Shown here: positions 52,539-61,918 of the stretch, piece by piece | How the letters are laid out: every line of letters begins with the position of its first letter | Numbering within the stretch: the stretch's first letter is position 1 | Made by a program: the position numbers and the translations under genes | NCBI RefSeq assembly: GCF_030929495.1 | Contig: NZ_JAVFWN010000001.1 | Coordinates: 372,001-436,000, forward strand | Length of the DNA stretch: 64,000 nt | Source of the DNA: Nocardioides sp. LHD-245 | GTDB lineage: Bacteria; Actinomycetota; Actinomycetes; Propionibacteriales; Nocardioidaceae | Direction of reading: 5' to 3' | Notes under the pieces: generated by a model | What the model saw: the letters and a program-made list of their open reading frames with translations, nothing else | The model's database searches: none | Told to the model about the DNA's origin: nothing

Positions 52539-53368
52539 GTTGCGCTCCGGCCGTCGAAGGTGCGGGAGACCTCGTCGCGCAGCAGTGTCCAGAGCTGTTG
52601 CTCCAGTGCGGCGAACGCCGGCTCGCCGCGCGTCTCCGCCGAACGGGGCCGATCGAGCGGCACTGGGAGGTCGGCGAGGATCCGGCCGGGCCGGGCGGAC
52701 ATGACGACGACCCGGTCCCCGAGCAGGATGGCCTCCTCGAGGCTGTGGGTCACGAACACGACCGTGCGCCGATCGCTCTGCCAGAGGGTGAGGAGCTCCT
52801 CCTGGAGCACGGTGCGCAGCTGGGCGTCGAGCGCCGCGAACGGCTCGTCGAGCAGCAGCACCTCCGGCTCGACCGCCAGGGCGCGCGCGATGGAGACCCG
52901 CTGGCGCATCCCGCCCGACAGCGTGGCTGGGTAGGCGTCGGCGAAGTCCGCGAGCCCGAGCCGGGCGAGCCAGGAATCCACGGTGCGGGTGGCCTCGGCG
53001 CGGGAGGCGCCGGCGACGTCGAGGCCGAACCGGACGTTGGCGCGCACCGACTTCCAGGGGAAGATCCCGTAGTCCTGGAACACCATCGCGGTCGGCGTAC
53101 GCCGGGTGCCCTCGTGGTGGACGAGCACCTCGCCCTCGCTGGGCCGGTGCAGGCCGGCCATCATCCGCAGCAGGGTCGACTTGCCGCAGCCGGAGGGGCC
53201 GACGAGGCAGACGAACTCGCCCCGGCGCACGGTGAGGTCGACGCCGTCGAGGGCGACGACGGCGTCGCGGGTTCCGTACCTCTTGCCGACGCCGCGCACC
53301 TCGATCGCGGCGGCGCCTGCAGCGGCGGGATCGGTGGTGGGGGACAAGGTGGCTCCTGGGGTGGTCAT
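52535..53368 (-). CDS. ABC importer ATPase (SsuB/TauB-like)
   Basis: 277 residues, ATG overlapping the synthetase stop. Walker [10 protein letters not shown] near 57-65, Q-loop [10 protein letters not shown], signature LSGGMRQRV, Walker [12 protein letters not shown], then VTHSLEEA. The FPWKSV after the Q-loop is typical of the nitrate/sulfonate/taurine class. Coupled to the permease by GTGA. Confidence 0.94.
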   Translation of the reverse strand: MTTPGATLSPTTDPAAAGAAAIEVRGVGKRYGTRDAVVALDGVDLTVRRGEFVCLVGPSGCGKSTLLRMMAGLHRPSEGEVLVHHEGTRRTPTAMVFQDYGIFPWKSVRANVRFGLDVAGASRAEATRTVDSWLARLGLADFADAYPATLSGGMRQRVSIARALAVEPEVLLLDEPFAALDAQLRTVLQEELLTLWQSDRRTVVFVTHSLEEAILLGDRVVVMSARPGRILADLPVPLDRPRSAETRGEPAFAALEQQLWTLLRDEVSRTFDGRSAT

Positions 53369-55458
53369 GCGACGGCTCCGGCGTTCTCGTGCTGGTCGGG
53401 GATCGAGGCGAGTGCATCGACGGCGACGACGCGGTCGGGCAGGACGATGAGGGGATTGATGTCGAGCTCGGTGACGACCCCGTCGGCGGCCAGGCGCTGT
53501 ACCGCCATGACGACGTCGACGAGCGGCTCGAGATCGACCGGTGGGGAGCCGCGGAAGCCGGTGAGCAGGGCCGCGCCGGTCAGCTCCGCGACCATCCGGT
53601 GCACCTCGGCCCGGTCGAAGGGCGGCACCCGGAAGGAGACATCGCGGTAGAGCTCGACCGCCACGCCACCCACGCCGAGCATGACGGTGGGGCCGAAGAC
53701 GGGGTCGGGCGCGACGCCCACGACCATCTCGACCCCGCCGCGGACCTGCTCGCTGACGAGGATGCCGGCGAGGTCGCCGTCGGGGAGGTCGGCGACGATC
53801 CGCTCGAAGTCCGCGACGGCGGCACGTCCCGGGGCGCCGTCGGCGATCCCGAGCCGGACCAGGCCGAGGTCGGACTTGTGCGCCAGTCCGTCGACGACGG
53901 CCTTCAGTACGACGGGGCCGTCGTGCCGCTCGATCGCGTGGACCACCTCGTCCGCATCGGTGCAGAGCACGTCGCGCGAGACCGGGATGCCGTGCTCGGC
54001 GAGCAGGCTCTTGGCGCCGAGCTCGGTGAGCTGGCGCTCGGCGCCGGGGGAGGCCCGCGGCGGGTCGGGGATCGCCGGCAGCTCGTGCGCCCGCTCGCGG
54101 AACTCCAGATGGTCGGCGAGCGCGCGGATCGCGGACACGCAGTTGCCGAAGGTGCGGAAGACCGGGAGCCGGGAGCCGAGCAGCACCCGGCGGTAGGCGT
54201 CCTCGGTGCCGGAGGGCGAGCCCCAGATGACGCAGATCGGCTTGTCGGTGGTCTCCGCGACGGCGACCAGGTCGGCGACGAGCGTGTCGCTCATCGGCGG
54301 GAAGGCGCCGGTGATCGGGACGACCAGGATGCCGACGGCAGGGTCGGCCAGGATCGTCTCCAGGATGCGTCGGCCGCGCCAGTCGCCCACCGGGTGTCCG
54401 CCGTTGTCGACCGGGTTGCTCACCCGCAGGTAGTCCGGGATCCACTGGCGCAGCGCGGTGACGGTCTCCGCGCTCAGCTCAGGCAGCTCGAGCCCGGCCG
54501 CGCCGAGCAGGTCGGCCAGGTGCGCGCTGGTGCCGCCGCTGATGGCGTAGACGCAGACGCCCGCGTGCGGAGGCTCGCCGGCTCGGGCGAAGAGCGCGGC
54601 GGTGTCGAGGAGCTCGTCGAGGCCGTCGACCCGGGCGACGCCGTACTGGCGCAGTACCGCCGAGGCGACGTCGTCCGCACCTGCCAGGTGGCCGGTGTGC
54701 GACATGGCCCAGGAGCGGCCGAGCTCGGTCCGGCCCACCTTGACCGCTACCAACGGGACGCCGCGGCGCGCGGCGGCGCGCGCCGCGCGGCGGAACGCCG
54801 TCCCGTCGGCGAAGCCCTCGAGGTAGAGCGCGATCGCCCCGGTCTCCTCCTCGTGCGCGAAGTAGTCGACGAAGTGCGCGGCGTTGAGGTCGGCCTCGTT
54901 GCCGGTCGGCGCCCAGTGGCTGAACCGGATGCCGAGCTCCTGGCCCTGGAACACCGGGCGCCCCTGGTGGCCGCTCTGGGTGATCAGCGCGATCGGCCGG
55001 CCGGGCAGGTCGGTGCGGAACTCCTCGAAGAGGTTCAGGTTGGTGTTCGGGCCGAGTGCGCGCACGCCCGCGGCGCGCAGCGAGCGGACCAGCTCGGTCT
55101 GCCGCCGTTCGCCGTCGGGACCGGTCTCGGCGTACCCCGCGGCGAAGAGCACGACGAAGCCCACGCCCTTGGCGGCGATGCCGGGCAGCACCGAGTCGAC
55201 GTCGCCGATGAGAACGATCGCGACGTCGACCCGGCCGGGGATGTCCTCGATCGACCGGTACGCCGTGATCCCGTCGACGACCGCGCGCCGTGGGTGGACG
55301 GGCACGGCCTCCGCGCCGACCCGGTCGGCCCACGCGGCGACCCGGCGCCAGTTCAGCGTCGTCGGGCGTCCCTCGGCGTCCGAGGCCCCGATCACCGCCA
55401 CGCGTTCGGGTCGGAACAGGGCGTCGAGGTCGACGCTCGCGCGGTCGATGTGGTCCAT
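53365..55458 (-). CDS. NDP-forming acyl-CoA synthetase (alpha-beta fusion)
   Basis: 697 residues from ATG 55458 (GGAG 7 bases upstream). The CoA-binding domain starts at residue 16 ([16 protein letters not shown]). The ligase-CoA domains contain the phospho-His loop [11 protein letters not shown]. The C-terminal ATP-grasp region shows [22 protein letters not shown] (Lys-His key residues) and [11 protein letters not shown]. It activates carboxylates with NTP and CoA, releasing NDP and phosphate. First gene of the operon, so the imported substrate is probably an acid. Facing TetR operators. Confidence 0.93.
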   Translation of the reverse strand: MDHIDRASVDLDALFRPERVAVIGASDAEGRPTTLNWRRVAAWADRVGAEAVPVHPRRAVVDGITAYRSIEDIPGRVDVAIVLIGDVDSVLPGIAAKGVGFVVLFAAGYAETGPDGERRQTELVRSLRAAGVRALGPNTNLNLFEEFRTDLPGRPIALITQSGHQGRPVFQGQELGIRFSHWAPTGNEADLNAAHFVDYFAHEEETGAIALYLEGFADGTAFRRAARAAARRGVPLVAVKVGRTELGRSWAMSHTGHLAGADDVASAVLRQYGVARVDGLDELLDTAALFARAGEPPHAGVCVYAISGGTSAHLADLLGAAGLELPELSAETVTALRQWIPDYLRVSNPVDNGGHPVGDWRGRRILETILADPAVGILVVPITGAFPPMSDTLVADLVAVAETTDKPICVIWGSPSGTEDAYRRVLLGSRLPVFRTFGNCVSAIRALADHLEFRERAHELPAIPDPPRASPGAERQLTELGAKSLLAEHGIPVSRDVLCTDADEVVHAIERHDGPVVLKAVVDGLAHKSDLGLVRLGIADGAPGRAAVADFERIVADLPDGDLAGILVSEQVRGGVEMVVGVAPDPVFGPTVMLGVGGVAVELYRDVSFRVPPFDRAEVHRMVAELTGAALLTGFRGSPPVDLEPLVDVVMAVQRLAADGVVTELDINPLIVLPDRVVAVDALASIPDQHENAGAVA

Positions 55459-55475
55459 CCAACACTCCTTCGACA

Positions 55476-55527
55476 AAGCAAATGCTTGGTTAGGGCGGAG
55501 TGTCAGGGTTTACTAACGATCGTTAGT
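55476..55527. promoter_or_regulatory. Two palindromic operators before the catabolic operon
   Basis: ACTAACGATCGTTAGT (55512-55527) is a perfect 16-bp palindrome. AAGCAAATGCTT (55476-55487) is a 5-bp-arm palindrome nearer the synthetase start. Both lie in the 96-base spacer between the divergent TetR and synthetase genes, and the first is AT-rich against a very GC-rich background. Confidence 0.65.
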
Positions 55528-55554
55528 CTGTCAAGGCCTAGGATGCGGAGTCCG

Positions 55555-56190
55555 ATGAACGACGACACGATGCGACCGCGCGGCCGACCGCGCGGCAAGC
55601 CGACGACCAACCCGGCCGACCGGATCCTGGATGCCGCCGCGGAGTCCTTCGCGACCCACGGCAGCCGCGGCGCGTCGATGCGCGTCATCGCCGATGCCGC
55701 AGGCATGCGTGCGCCCTCGATCTACAACCACTTCGCCAGCAAGGACGAGCTGTTGATCGCGGTCGGCAAGCGCTACTTCGCGGCCCTGGTCCCGCAGCTG
55801 CAGGCGGCTTCCCGCATGCCGGGCACCGGCGTGGTCCGGCTGGAGAACCTGATCCGCGCGGCGACGACGGTGAGCATGACGCACCCGTTCGACCACCTCA
55901 CGATGGTCCGCGAGCTCATGCAGGTGCGCCGCGAGCCCGGCGCCGAGTCGCTGGTCGCCGACGGCCAGCGGTGTATCGCGATCTGGCACATGGTCATCCG
56001 GCGCGGCCAGGCCGACGGGTCCCTCCGCGGCGACGTCTCGCCCGCCGGCATGACCTGGCTGATCTTCACCGCGATCACCGCGCTGGCCGACCCCGGGCGG
56101 CGCGCCGACATCCTGGGCGACCCGGCGACCCGCAACGTCGACACCCTGTGCACCGTCCTCATCGACGGCGCGCGGCCGGTCAGTCGATGA
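55555..56190 (+). CDS. TetR family regulator of the catabolic operon
   Basis: 211 residues from ATG 55555 (GGAG 4 bases upstream); ATG 55543 is an alternative. A basic arm (RPRGRPRGKP) precedes the HTH ASMRVIADAAGMRAPSIYNHF at ~35-55. Divergent from the synthetase-ABC-CoA-transferase operon with a 16-bp palindrome between. Acyl-CoA-responsive repressors often have this arrangement. Its 3' end overlaps the convergent LuxR gene by 11 bases. Confidence 0.92.
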   Translation: MNDDTMRPRGRPRGKPTTNPADRILDAAAESFATHGSRGASMRVIADAAGMRAPSIYNHFASKDELLIAVGKRYFAALVPQLQAASRMPGTGVVRLENLIRAATTVSMTHPFDHLTMVRELMQVRREPGAESLVADGQRCIAIWHMVIRRGQADGSLRGDVSPAGMTWLIFTAITALADPGRRADILGDPATRNVDTLCTVLIDGARPVSR

Positions 56191-57085
56191 CGCCCGCCTC
56201 CCGCGCCAGCCGGACGGCGTGGACCCGGTTGGTCGCGTGGAGCTTGCGCATCGCGTTCTTGAGGTAGGACTTCACGGTGCTCTCGACCAGGCCGAGGGAG
56301 GCGGCGACCTCGCGGTTGCTCTGGCCGAGTGCGACCTGGGCGAGGACGTCGACCTCGCGGGCGGCCAGGCCCGTCGGCACGCCGGGAGTACGACGCGCGG
56401 CGGGTGCCGACGCGGGGGAGCGGCCGTGCTCGACCCGGTTGCGCACCTCCACGAGACGGGCTCGCAGCGCCTCGTCCTCGACGAGCGAGGCGAGGTCGGC
56501 GAGCTCGTCGGAGATGTCGCGCAGGTCGGCGCGGGTCAGCTGCACCTCGCGTGGCGCGGCGGGGGTGGGCGCCTGGCCGAGGCCGCGCAACGCGCCGACG
56601 CGGCGGCGTACCTCGTCGTCGACGGCGATCTCGCGCTCGAGGCGTCGCACGAGCGGCAGGAAGGCGTCGTACCAGACGTCGCCGAGCACGACCTGGGCGC
56701 GATGGCCGACGTAGACGATCATCCGCGGTGAGCGGTCGACGACGATCGGCAACGCCGTCACGGTCTCGAGCTGCTCGGCGCGCACCGGACCGTCGTACTG
56801 GTGGGTGATGCCGCGGGCGTCGTAGTAGTTGGTCACCGAGACCGGCCGGCCCATCAGCAGCGCCTTGCCGCCGAGGCCGTAGCCCGAGCGCACCCGCAGC
56901 CCCTGCAGGGCGCGGGTCTGGGCACTGTGCAGACCGGTGATGGCGAGAGCGGTGCCGTTGTCCACGACCGGACCGCCGAAGGCCATGTCGCTGTGCCCGG
57001 TCGCGCGGAACGCCGTCAGCGTGCGCAGCAGCCGACCGCCGTCGGTCGGCGCCTCCTGGGCGAGGTCGAGGGACATGTCCTCCAC
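56180..57085 (-). CDS. GAF-LuxR type transcriptional regulator
   Basis: 301 residues. The N-terminal GAF-like sensor (~10-150) has GYGLGGKALLMGRPVSVTNYY. A helical linker follows, then a C-terminal LuxR HTH at ~235-301 (LAAREVDVLAQVALGQSNREVAASLGLVESTVKSYL region). No response-regulator domain, so it senses a ligand directly. Divergent from the MHS transporter with palindromes between. Probably activates the transporter gene. Confidence 0.9.
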   Translation of the reverse strand: MEDMSLDLAQEAPTDGGRLLRTLTAFRATGHSDMAFGGPVVDNGTALAITGLHSAQTRALQGLRVRSGYGLGGKALLMGRPVSVTNYYDARGITHQYDGPVRAEQLETVTALPIVVDRSPRMIVYVGHRAQVVLGDVWYDAFLPLVRRLEREIAVDDEVRRRVGALRGLGQAPTPAAPREVQLTRADLRDISDELADLASLVEDEALRARLVEVRNRVEHGRSPASAPAARRTPGVPTGLAAREVDVLAQVALGQSNREVAASLGLVESTVKSYLKNAMRKLHATNRVHAVRLAREAGVID

Positions 57086-57090
57086 GGTAG

Positions 57091-57145
57091 GTGACTGCGG
57101 TCACAGGCGGCAACGACGGCACCCTCCTTGGGAGGTAGTACCTCC
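57091..57145. promoter_or_regulatory. Palindromes between LuxR and MHS transporter genes
   Basis: GTGACTGCGGTCAC (57091-57104) has 5-bp arms and a 4-base centre. GGAGGTAGTACCTCC (57131-57145) has perfect 7-bp arms around one base. The 132-base divergent spacer also repeats CCTCCTT. Candidate sites for the LuxR-type regulator. Confidence 0.5.
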
Positions 57146-57217
57146 TTCGAGGGGTTCGGGCCGCCTGTGGCCCGACTCACACTCCCGGCGATCGACCGAA
57201 CCCGAGGAGTGGATTCC

Positions 57218-58546
57218 ATGTCCGAACGACCGACCCCGATGCGGCGCGTCGCCTTCGCGAGCTGCGCGGGCACGACCATCGAGTTCTACGACTTCTTCAT
57301 CTACGGCACCGCCGCGGCGCTGGTGTTCCCGACGGTGTTCTTCCCGGCGCTGGGCGACTCCGCCGCGAGCGTGGCCTCGTTCGCCACGTTCGCAGTGGCG
57401 TTCATCGCCCGCCCGCTGGGCGCGATCGGCTTCGGGCACTTCGGTGACCGTCTCGGCCGCAAGAGGACCCTGATCAGCACCCTGCTGCTGATGGGCGCCG
57501 CGACCGTCGCCATCGGCCTCCTGCCCGGTGCCGCGACGATCGGCGTCGCCGCGCCGATCCTGCTGGTCATCCTGCGCTTCCTCCAGGGCCTGGCCGTCGG
57601 TGGGGAGTGGGCGGGCGCGACCCTGCTCGCGGCGGAGTACGCCCCGCCGAACAGGCGCGGTCTCTACGCGGCGTTCCCGCAACTGGGCCCCGCGATCGCG
57701 TTCGCGCTCTCCAGCGGCACCTTCCTGCTCGTGAACCGGGTGGTCGGCGAGACCAGCCCGGCGTTCATCGAGTGGGGCTGGCGGGTGCCCTTCGTCGCCA
57801 GCGCGCTGCTGGTGATGATCGGTCTCTACGTGCGGCTGAAGGTCGAGGAGACCCCGATGTTCCGCGAGACCACGCGCACCCGCGCCAGCACCCAGGGACC
57901 GCTCGCCGCGGCGCTGCGCAACCAGTGGAGGGAGATCCTCCTCGGCGGTGGATCCCTCGCGATGCTGTTCGCGTTCTTCTACGTCGGCACCGCGTTCCTG
58001 ACGTCGTACGGCACCACCGTGGTCGGCCTGTCCCGCGCGTCCGTGCTCACCATGGGCGTCGTCGGTGCCGTGGTGTTCGGCGTGATGATCACGCTGTCCG
58101 CCGTGTTCAGTGACCGGATCGGCCGCAAGAAGGTCGTTCTCGCCTCCTGCCTGGTCGCCGTCCCGTGGGGCTTCGCGCTCTTCCCGATCCTCGACCGCGG
58201 CACGGCGACGGCGTTCGCGATCGGCCTGTTCGGCACCCTCGCCATCTTCGCCGTCTCCTACGGCCCGGCCGGCGCCATGCTCCCCGAGATGTTCCGCACC
58301 GAGTACCGCTACACCGGCGCCGGGATGGCCTACAACCTGGCGGGTGTGATCGGCGGCGGCACGGCGCCGTACCTCGCCTCCGACTTCGCGGAGGCCGGCA
58401 ACACCAGCGCCATCGGCTGGATGCTCGCGGCCTTCGGCGCCCTCAGTGTGGTGTGTGTGCTGCTCATGGCCGAGACCCGGCACCGGGTCATGACCGACGC
58501 GCCTCAGGAGGCCGACGCGGCGACCCTCGCGGCGGTGAACGTGTAG
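57218..58546 (+). CDS. MHS family MFS transporter
   Basis: 442 residues, twelve membrane helices. The metabolite:H+ symporter signature is complete: GTTIEFYDFFIYG in helix 1, RPLGAIGFGHFGDRLGRKRTL between helices 2 and 3, RFLQGLAVGGEWAGA in helix 4. Substrates in the family include citrate, ketoglutarate, proline/betaine and aromatic acids. GAGGAG precedes the ATG. The 3' end overlaps the convergent monooxygenase gene by 43 bases. Probably imports the substrate of the neighbouring oxidative operon. Confidence 0.93.
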   Translation: MSERPTPMRRVAFASCAGTTIEFYDFFIYGTAAALVFPTVFFPALGDSAASVASFATFAVAFIARPLGAIGFGHFGDRLGRKRTLISTLLLMGAATVAIGLLPGAATIGVAAPILLVILRFLQGLAVGGEWAGATLLAAEYAPPNRRGLYAAFPQLGPAIAFALSSGTFLLVNRVVGETSPAFIEWGWRVPFVASALLVMIGLYVRLKVEETPMFRETTRTRASTQGPLAAALRNQWREILLGGGSLAMLFAFFYVGTAFLTSYGTTVVGLSRASVLTMGVVGAVVFGVMITLSAVFSDRIGRKKVVLASCLVAVPWGFALFPILDRGTATAFAIGLFGTLAIFAVSYGPAGAMLPEMFRTEYRYTGAGMAYNLAGVIGGGTAPYLASDFAEAGNTSAIGWMLAAFGALSVVCVLLMAETRHRVMTDAPQEADAATLAAVNV

Positions 58547-60027
58547 TCGTCCAGCGGGAAGCGGGTGGCCTCGCGGGCCGCGCTCAACGTGGACGTCGGG
58601 CGCAGCAGCACCGCCTCACCGTGCTGGTTGAAGTAGTAGCTCCGAGCGGTGGCGCAGCTGCCCGCGTTGAAGACGGAGTTGCCGAGGAGGCCGGTCATCC
58701 GGTCCAGGAACCGGTCGTTGGCCTCCTCGGTGACCTCCACGACGTCGGCACCGCGCTCCCGCATCGCCGTCAGCACCCGCCCCATGTGCGCCATCTGGGT
58801 CTCGATCGTGGTGAAGTACGACAGGCCCGAGTAGGAGTAGGGGCTGTTGAGCGAGAAGAAGTTGGGGAACCGCGGGACGGTGATGCCCTCGTAGGCGCAG
58901 AAGCGGTTGTCGCGCCACCACCTGCCGAGGTCGCGGTCCTCGCGGCCGACGATCTGCACGGCCGGGAAGTTCACGTCCCACAGGTTGAAGCCGGTGGCGA
59001 GCACGAGGACGTCGAGGTCGACCCGGTTGCCGTCGGCGGTGACGATGCCCCCGGCGTCGACGTGGTCGATCGACGTGGTCTCCAGGTCGACGTGCGGCTT
59101 GGTGAACGTCGGGTAGTAGGTGTTGGAGAAGGTCGGCCGCTTGCAGCCGAAGTCGTAGTCGGGCGTGAGCCTGGCCCGCAGCTCCGGGTCCTTGACCTGT
59201 CGCTTGAGATGGGCCGCGCACACCCGCTTGCCGACCGCGTTCGCCCAGGGCAGGTCGCGGAAGTGCAGCACACCGGCGACCATCATCACCTCGAGGATCG
59301 AGGTCCCGACCAGACGCGTGGCCTTCTGGGTCAGCGGCACCTTCGCGAACGCGCCGCGCACGACGCCGGGCACCGGCCCGTCCAGCTTGGGGCTCACGTA
59401 GATCGGCGTGCGCTGGTAGACGGTCAGATGGTCGGCCACCTTCGCCAGCTCGGGGATCAGCTGCACGGCGGTGGCGCCGGTGCCGATGATGCCGACCCGC
59501 TTGCCCTCGAGCTCGATGGCGTCGTCCCAGCGCGTCGTGTGCACGACGGTGCCCGCGAAGTCCTCGACGCCCGGGATGTCCGGCAGCCTGGGCTGGGACA
59601 GGAAGCCGGTCGCGGTCAGCAGGAAGCGGCCGCGCACGACCTCGCCGCCGGCGATCGTGACCTCCCACGCGGAGGTCTCCTCGTCCCAGCGCGCGCCCTC
59701 GACGACGGTGCCGAAGCGCATGTGGCGGCGCAGGTCGTACTTGTCGGCGACGTGCAGCGCGTACCTCTTCAGCTCCGGCCCGGGAGCGAACAGTCGCGAC
59801 CAGTGGGGGTTCGGCTCGAACGAGTAGGAGTACGTCGAGCTCGGGATGTCCACCGCGAGACCGGGGTAGCGGTTGACATGCCAGGTGCCGCCGAGGTCGT
59901 CCTCGCGCTCGAGGATCACCAGGTCGTCGTACCCCTGACGCTGCAGCTCGATCGCGGCGCCCATGCCGCCGAAGCCGGCGCCGACGATGACGGCGTCGTG
60001 GACGCCGGGGGCGTGGAGACTGCTCAT
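58504..60027 (-). CDS. Baeyer-Villiger type flavin monooxygenase
   Basis: 507 residues. FAD-binding GAGFGGMG near 13-20, the GGTWHVNRYPGLAVD segment, the type I BVMO fingerprint F-x-G-x3-H-x3-W as FAGTVVHTTRW (~155-165) and NADPH-binding GTGATAVQ. It inserts oxygen next to a carbonyl, turning ketones into esters or lactones. Third gene of patatin-SDR-BVMO; its ATG overlaps the SDR stop. Substrate size cannot be judged from the sequence. Confidence 0.93.
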   Translation of the reverse strand: MSSLHAPGVHDAVIVGAGFGGMGAAIELQRQGYDDLVILEREDDLGGTWHVNRYPGLAVDIPSSTYSYSFEPNPHWSRLFAPGPELKRYALHVADKYDLRRHMRFGTVVEGARWDEETSAWEVTIAGGEVVRGRFLLTATGFLSQPRLPDIPGVEDFAGTVVHTTRWDDAIELEGKRVGIIGTGATAVQLIPELAKVADHLTVYQRTPIYVSPKLDGPVPGVVRGAFAKVPLTQKATRLVGTSILEVMMVAGVLHFRDLPWANAVGKRVCAAHLKRQVKDPELRARLTPDYDFGCKRPTFSNTYYPTFTKPHVDLETTSIDHVDAGGIVTADGNRVDLDVLVLATGFNLWDVNFPAVQIVGREDRDLGRWWRDNRFCAYEGITVPRFPNFFSLNSPYSYSGLSYFTTIETQMAHMGRVLTAMRERGADVVEVTEEANDRFLDRMTGLLGNSVFNAGSCATARSYYFNQHGEAVLLRPTSTLSAAREATRFPLDDYTFTAARVAASAS

Positions 60028-60872
60028 CGGGTGGTCCTCTCGGTGGCGGCGTCGGCGAGACGCTCGGTGTAGGTCGTGCGGGCGGCGTGGTCGGGGCGGA
60101 GGGCGCGGTCGTCGCGCATCAGCCGGCGGAACCGGTCGAGGAGCGGCACGGGCACCAGATGGGCGCCGGTGGCGAGCGCGCCGACGTACCGGGGGACGGC
60201 GATCTCGGCCTCGCGACCGCCGACGGAGCCGACCACCGCCTCCGCGATCCGCTGCGGGCTCACCTTGGGGATGGGCCTCATGTCGAGTCCCGAGGCGAGA
60301 TCGGTGTCGACCGCGGACGGCAGCACGGCGGTGAGCGTGACGCCGTGGGGCGCCATCTCCAGGCGGGTCGCGGCGGTGAGGCCGACGACGGCGAACTTGC
60401 TGGCGTTGTAGACCGCGAGTCCCGGGATCGGGAACCTGCCGGCCAGCGAGGCGACGTTGACGACGTGACCGCGCCGGCGCTCGACCATGCCGGGCAGCAC
60501 CCGGCGCATGCCGTGCAGGACGCCGTGGACGTTGACCTCAATCATCAGCCGGTCCAGCGCGGGATCCATGTCGAGGAAGGGGCCGTTGGGCATCACGCCG
60601 GCGTTGTTGACGAGGACGTCGACCGGGCCGTGCTCCGCCTCGGCGGCGCTCACGAAGGCGTCGTACGACGCCCGGTCGGCGACGTCGAGGAGATGGGCGC
60701 TCGCCCCGGTCTCGTCGGCGGTGGCGCGCGCGGTCGTCGTGTCGAGGTCGCCGAACGAGACCTTCGCGCCGCGGGCCACGAAGGCCTGGACCGTGGCGCG
60801 GCCGATGCCGCGGGCGCCGCCGGTGATCGCGACATGCGCGCCGGCGAGGTCGATCGGGGTCGGTCGCGTCAT
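60024..60872 (-). CDS. SDR family dehydrogenase
   Basis: 282 residues. TGGARGIGRA near 17-26, GDLDTTTA (an Asp at the strand-2 end, favouring NAD), VNNAGVMP, NVASLAG and Y-x-x-x-K in VYNASKFAV. Between a patatin-like hydrolase and a BVMO with stop/start overlaps on both sides. It most likely oxidises a secondary alcohol to the ketone used by the BVMO. Confidence 0.92.
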   Translation of the reverse strand: MTRPTPIDLAGAHVAITGGARGIGRATVQAFVARGAKVSFGDLDTTTARATADETGASAHLLDVADRASYDAFVSAAEAEHGPVDVLVNNAGVMPNGPFLDMDPALDRLMIEVNVHGVLHGMRRVLPGMVERRRGHVVNVASLAGRFPIPGLAVYNASKFAVVGLTAATRLEMAPHGVTLTAVLPSAVDTDLASGLDMRPIPKVSPQRIAEAVVGSVGGREAEIAVPRYVGALATGAHLVPVPLLDRFRRLMRDDRALRPDHAARTTYTERLADAATERTTR

Positions 60873-61822
60873 CGGGGTACCTCCGGGGATGTGATCTGGT
60901 CGCGCAGGTGTTGCGCGACCAGATCGGGGGTGGTGCGGGCGGCCGTGGCGCGGACCTGCTCGACGCGGGCTCCGTCCATGAAGTTCGCGCCCATGGCGTC
61001 GAGGTCGGCGAGGGTCGGCTCGATCCGGGCGACCCGGGCGCCGGCGGCACGCAGCGCGGCGACCTCCCGGTCGACCCGCCGGGACATCGGGCGGCGCAGC
61101 AGCCGCTCGACCCGGGCGGGTCCGCGGGCGGGTGCGGCGCCCGGGCTGGACATGGGGGCGACCACGACGACCTCGTCGATCCGGCCGTCGTGGACCTGGG
61201 GGAGCAGGAGGTCGGCGGAGGTGGGGGAGACGGCCCCGCCGTCGAGGAGGGCCCGGCCGCCGATGCGCACCGGCGGGAACCAGCCGGGGATCGCCCAGGA
61301 GGCCGCGATCGCCTGTCCCAGGTCGGCCTTCGGCGCACCGGGGTGGCCGAGCGGCACGCGTTGTCCGGTGCGGGTGTCGGCCGCGACCAGCCAGGTCTGC
61401 GGGTGCCTCGACCAGCCGGTCGCCGGGTCGGCCAGGGCGTCGCCGAGGTCGACCAGCCACTGCGCGTCCCCGCCGCCGCGGGGGAGCAGGCCGGCGAGCC
61501 CGGCCAGCAGGTCCGCCCGTCCGGTCAGGGCGGCGCGGGTGAGGCCGAGGCCGGGCCAGGTGGGCCGGGGCGGGCCGGGCAGGGCACCCGGGGCGCGGGG
61601 TGAGGACAGGTGCGCGGCGACGAGCCGGTCGCCGCCGTCGTGGATCGCGCTGCCGGCCACGCCGGAGCCGAGCAGCGCGACCAGCTCAGCCCCTGCCGAC
61701 GTACCGATGAGGACGTCGGGGGTGCGGGGCTCCCAGCCCTGTCGCTCGAGCTCGGCGAGGACGGCGGCGCTCCACGCGAAGCCCAGCGTGCCGCCGCAGC
61801 CGATGACCAGTGCGCGCCCCAT
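60869..61822 (-). CDS. Patatin-like phospholipase/esterase
   Basis: 317 residues. Oxyanion loop GCGGTLGFAW near 8-17, nucleophile in GTSAG (~42-46) and the catalytic Asp in LLDGGAV. No signal peptide. Patatin enzymes cleave ester bonds with a Ser-Asp dyad. First gene of the operon with SDR and BVMO, so it could hydrolyse the ester the BVMO makes, although lipid hydrolysis is equally compatible. Confidence 0.9.
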   Translation of the reverse strand: MGRALVIGCGGTLGFAWSAAVLAELERQGWEPRTPDVLIGTSAGAELVALLGSGVAGSAIHDGGDRLVAAHLSSPRAPGALPGPPRPTWPGLGLTRAALTGRADLLAGLAGLLPRGGGDAQWLVDLGDALADPATGWSRHPQTWLVAADTRTGQRVPLGHPGAPKADLGQAIAASWAIPGWFPPVRIGGRALLDGGAVSPTSADLLLPQVHDGRIDEVVVVAPMSSPGAAPARGPARVERLLRRPMSRRVDREVAALRAAGARVARIEPTLADLDAMGANFMDGARVEQVRATAARTTPDLVAQHLRDQITSPEVPR

Positions 61823-61871
61823 GCGGGCCTCCTGCCGATCCTGAAGGACAAAGCGGAATGAGATGTCAGTT

Positions 61872-61885
61872 ACGGAACGTATCGT
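61872..61885. promoter_or_regulatory. Quasi-palindrome between patatin and TetR genes
   Basis: ACGGAACGTATCGT fits ACG-N2-ACGT-N2-CGT symmetry, 10 of 14 positions palindromic, in the 96-base divergent spacer. TGTCAGTT and CGTCAGTT repeats flank it. Possible site for the adjacent TetR protein. Confidence 0.35.
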
Positions 61886-61918
61886 CAGTTCTGCCGATCT
61901 GCAATAGGCTCCGATGTC

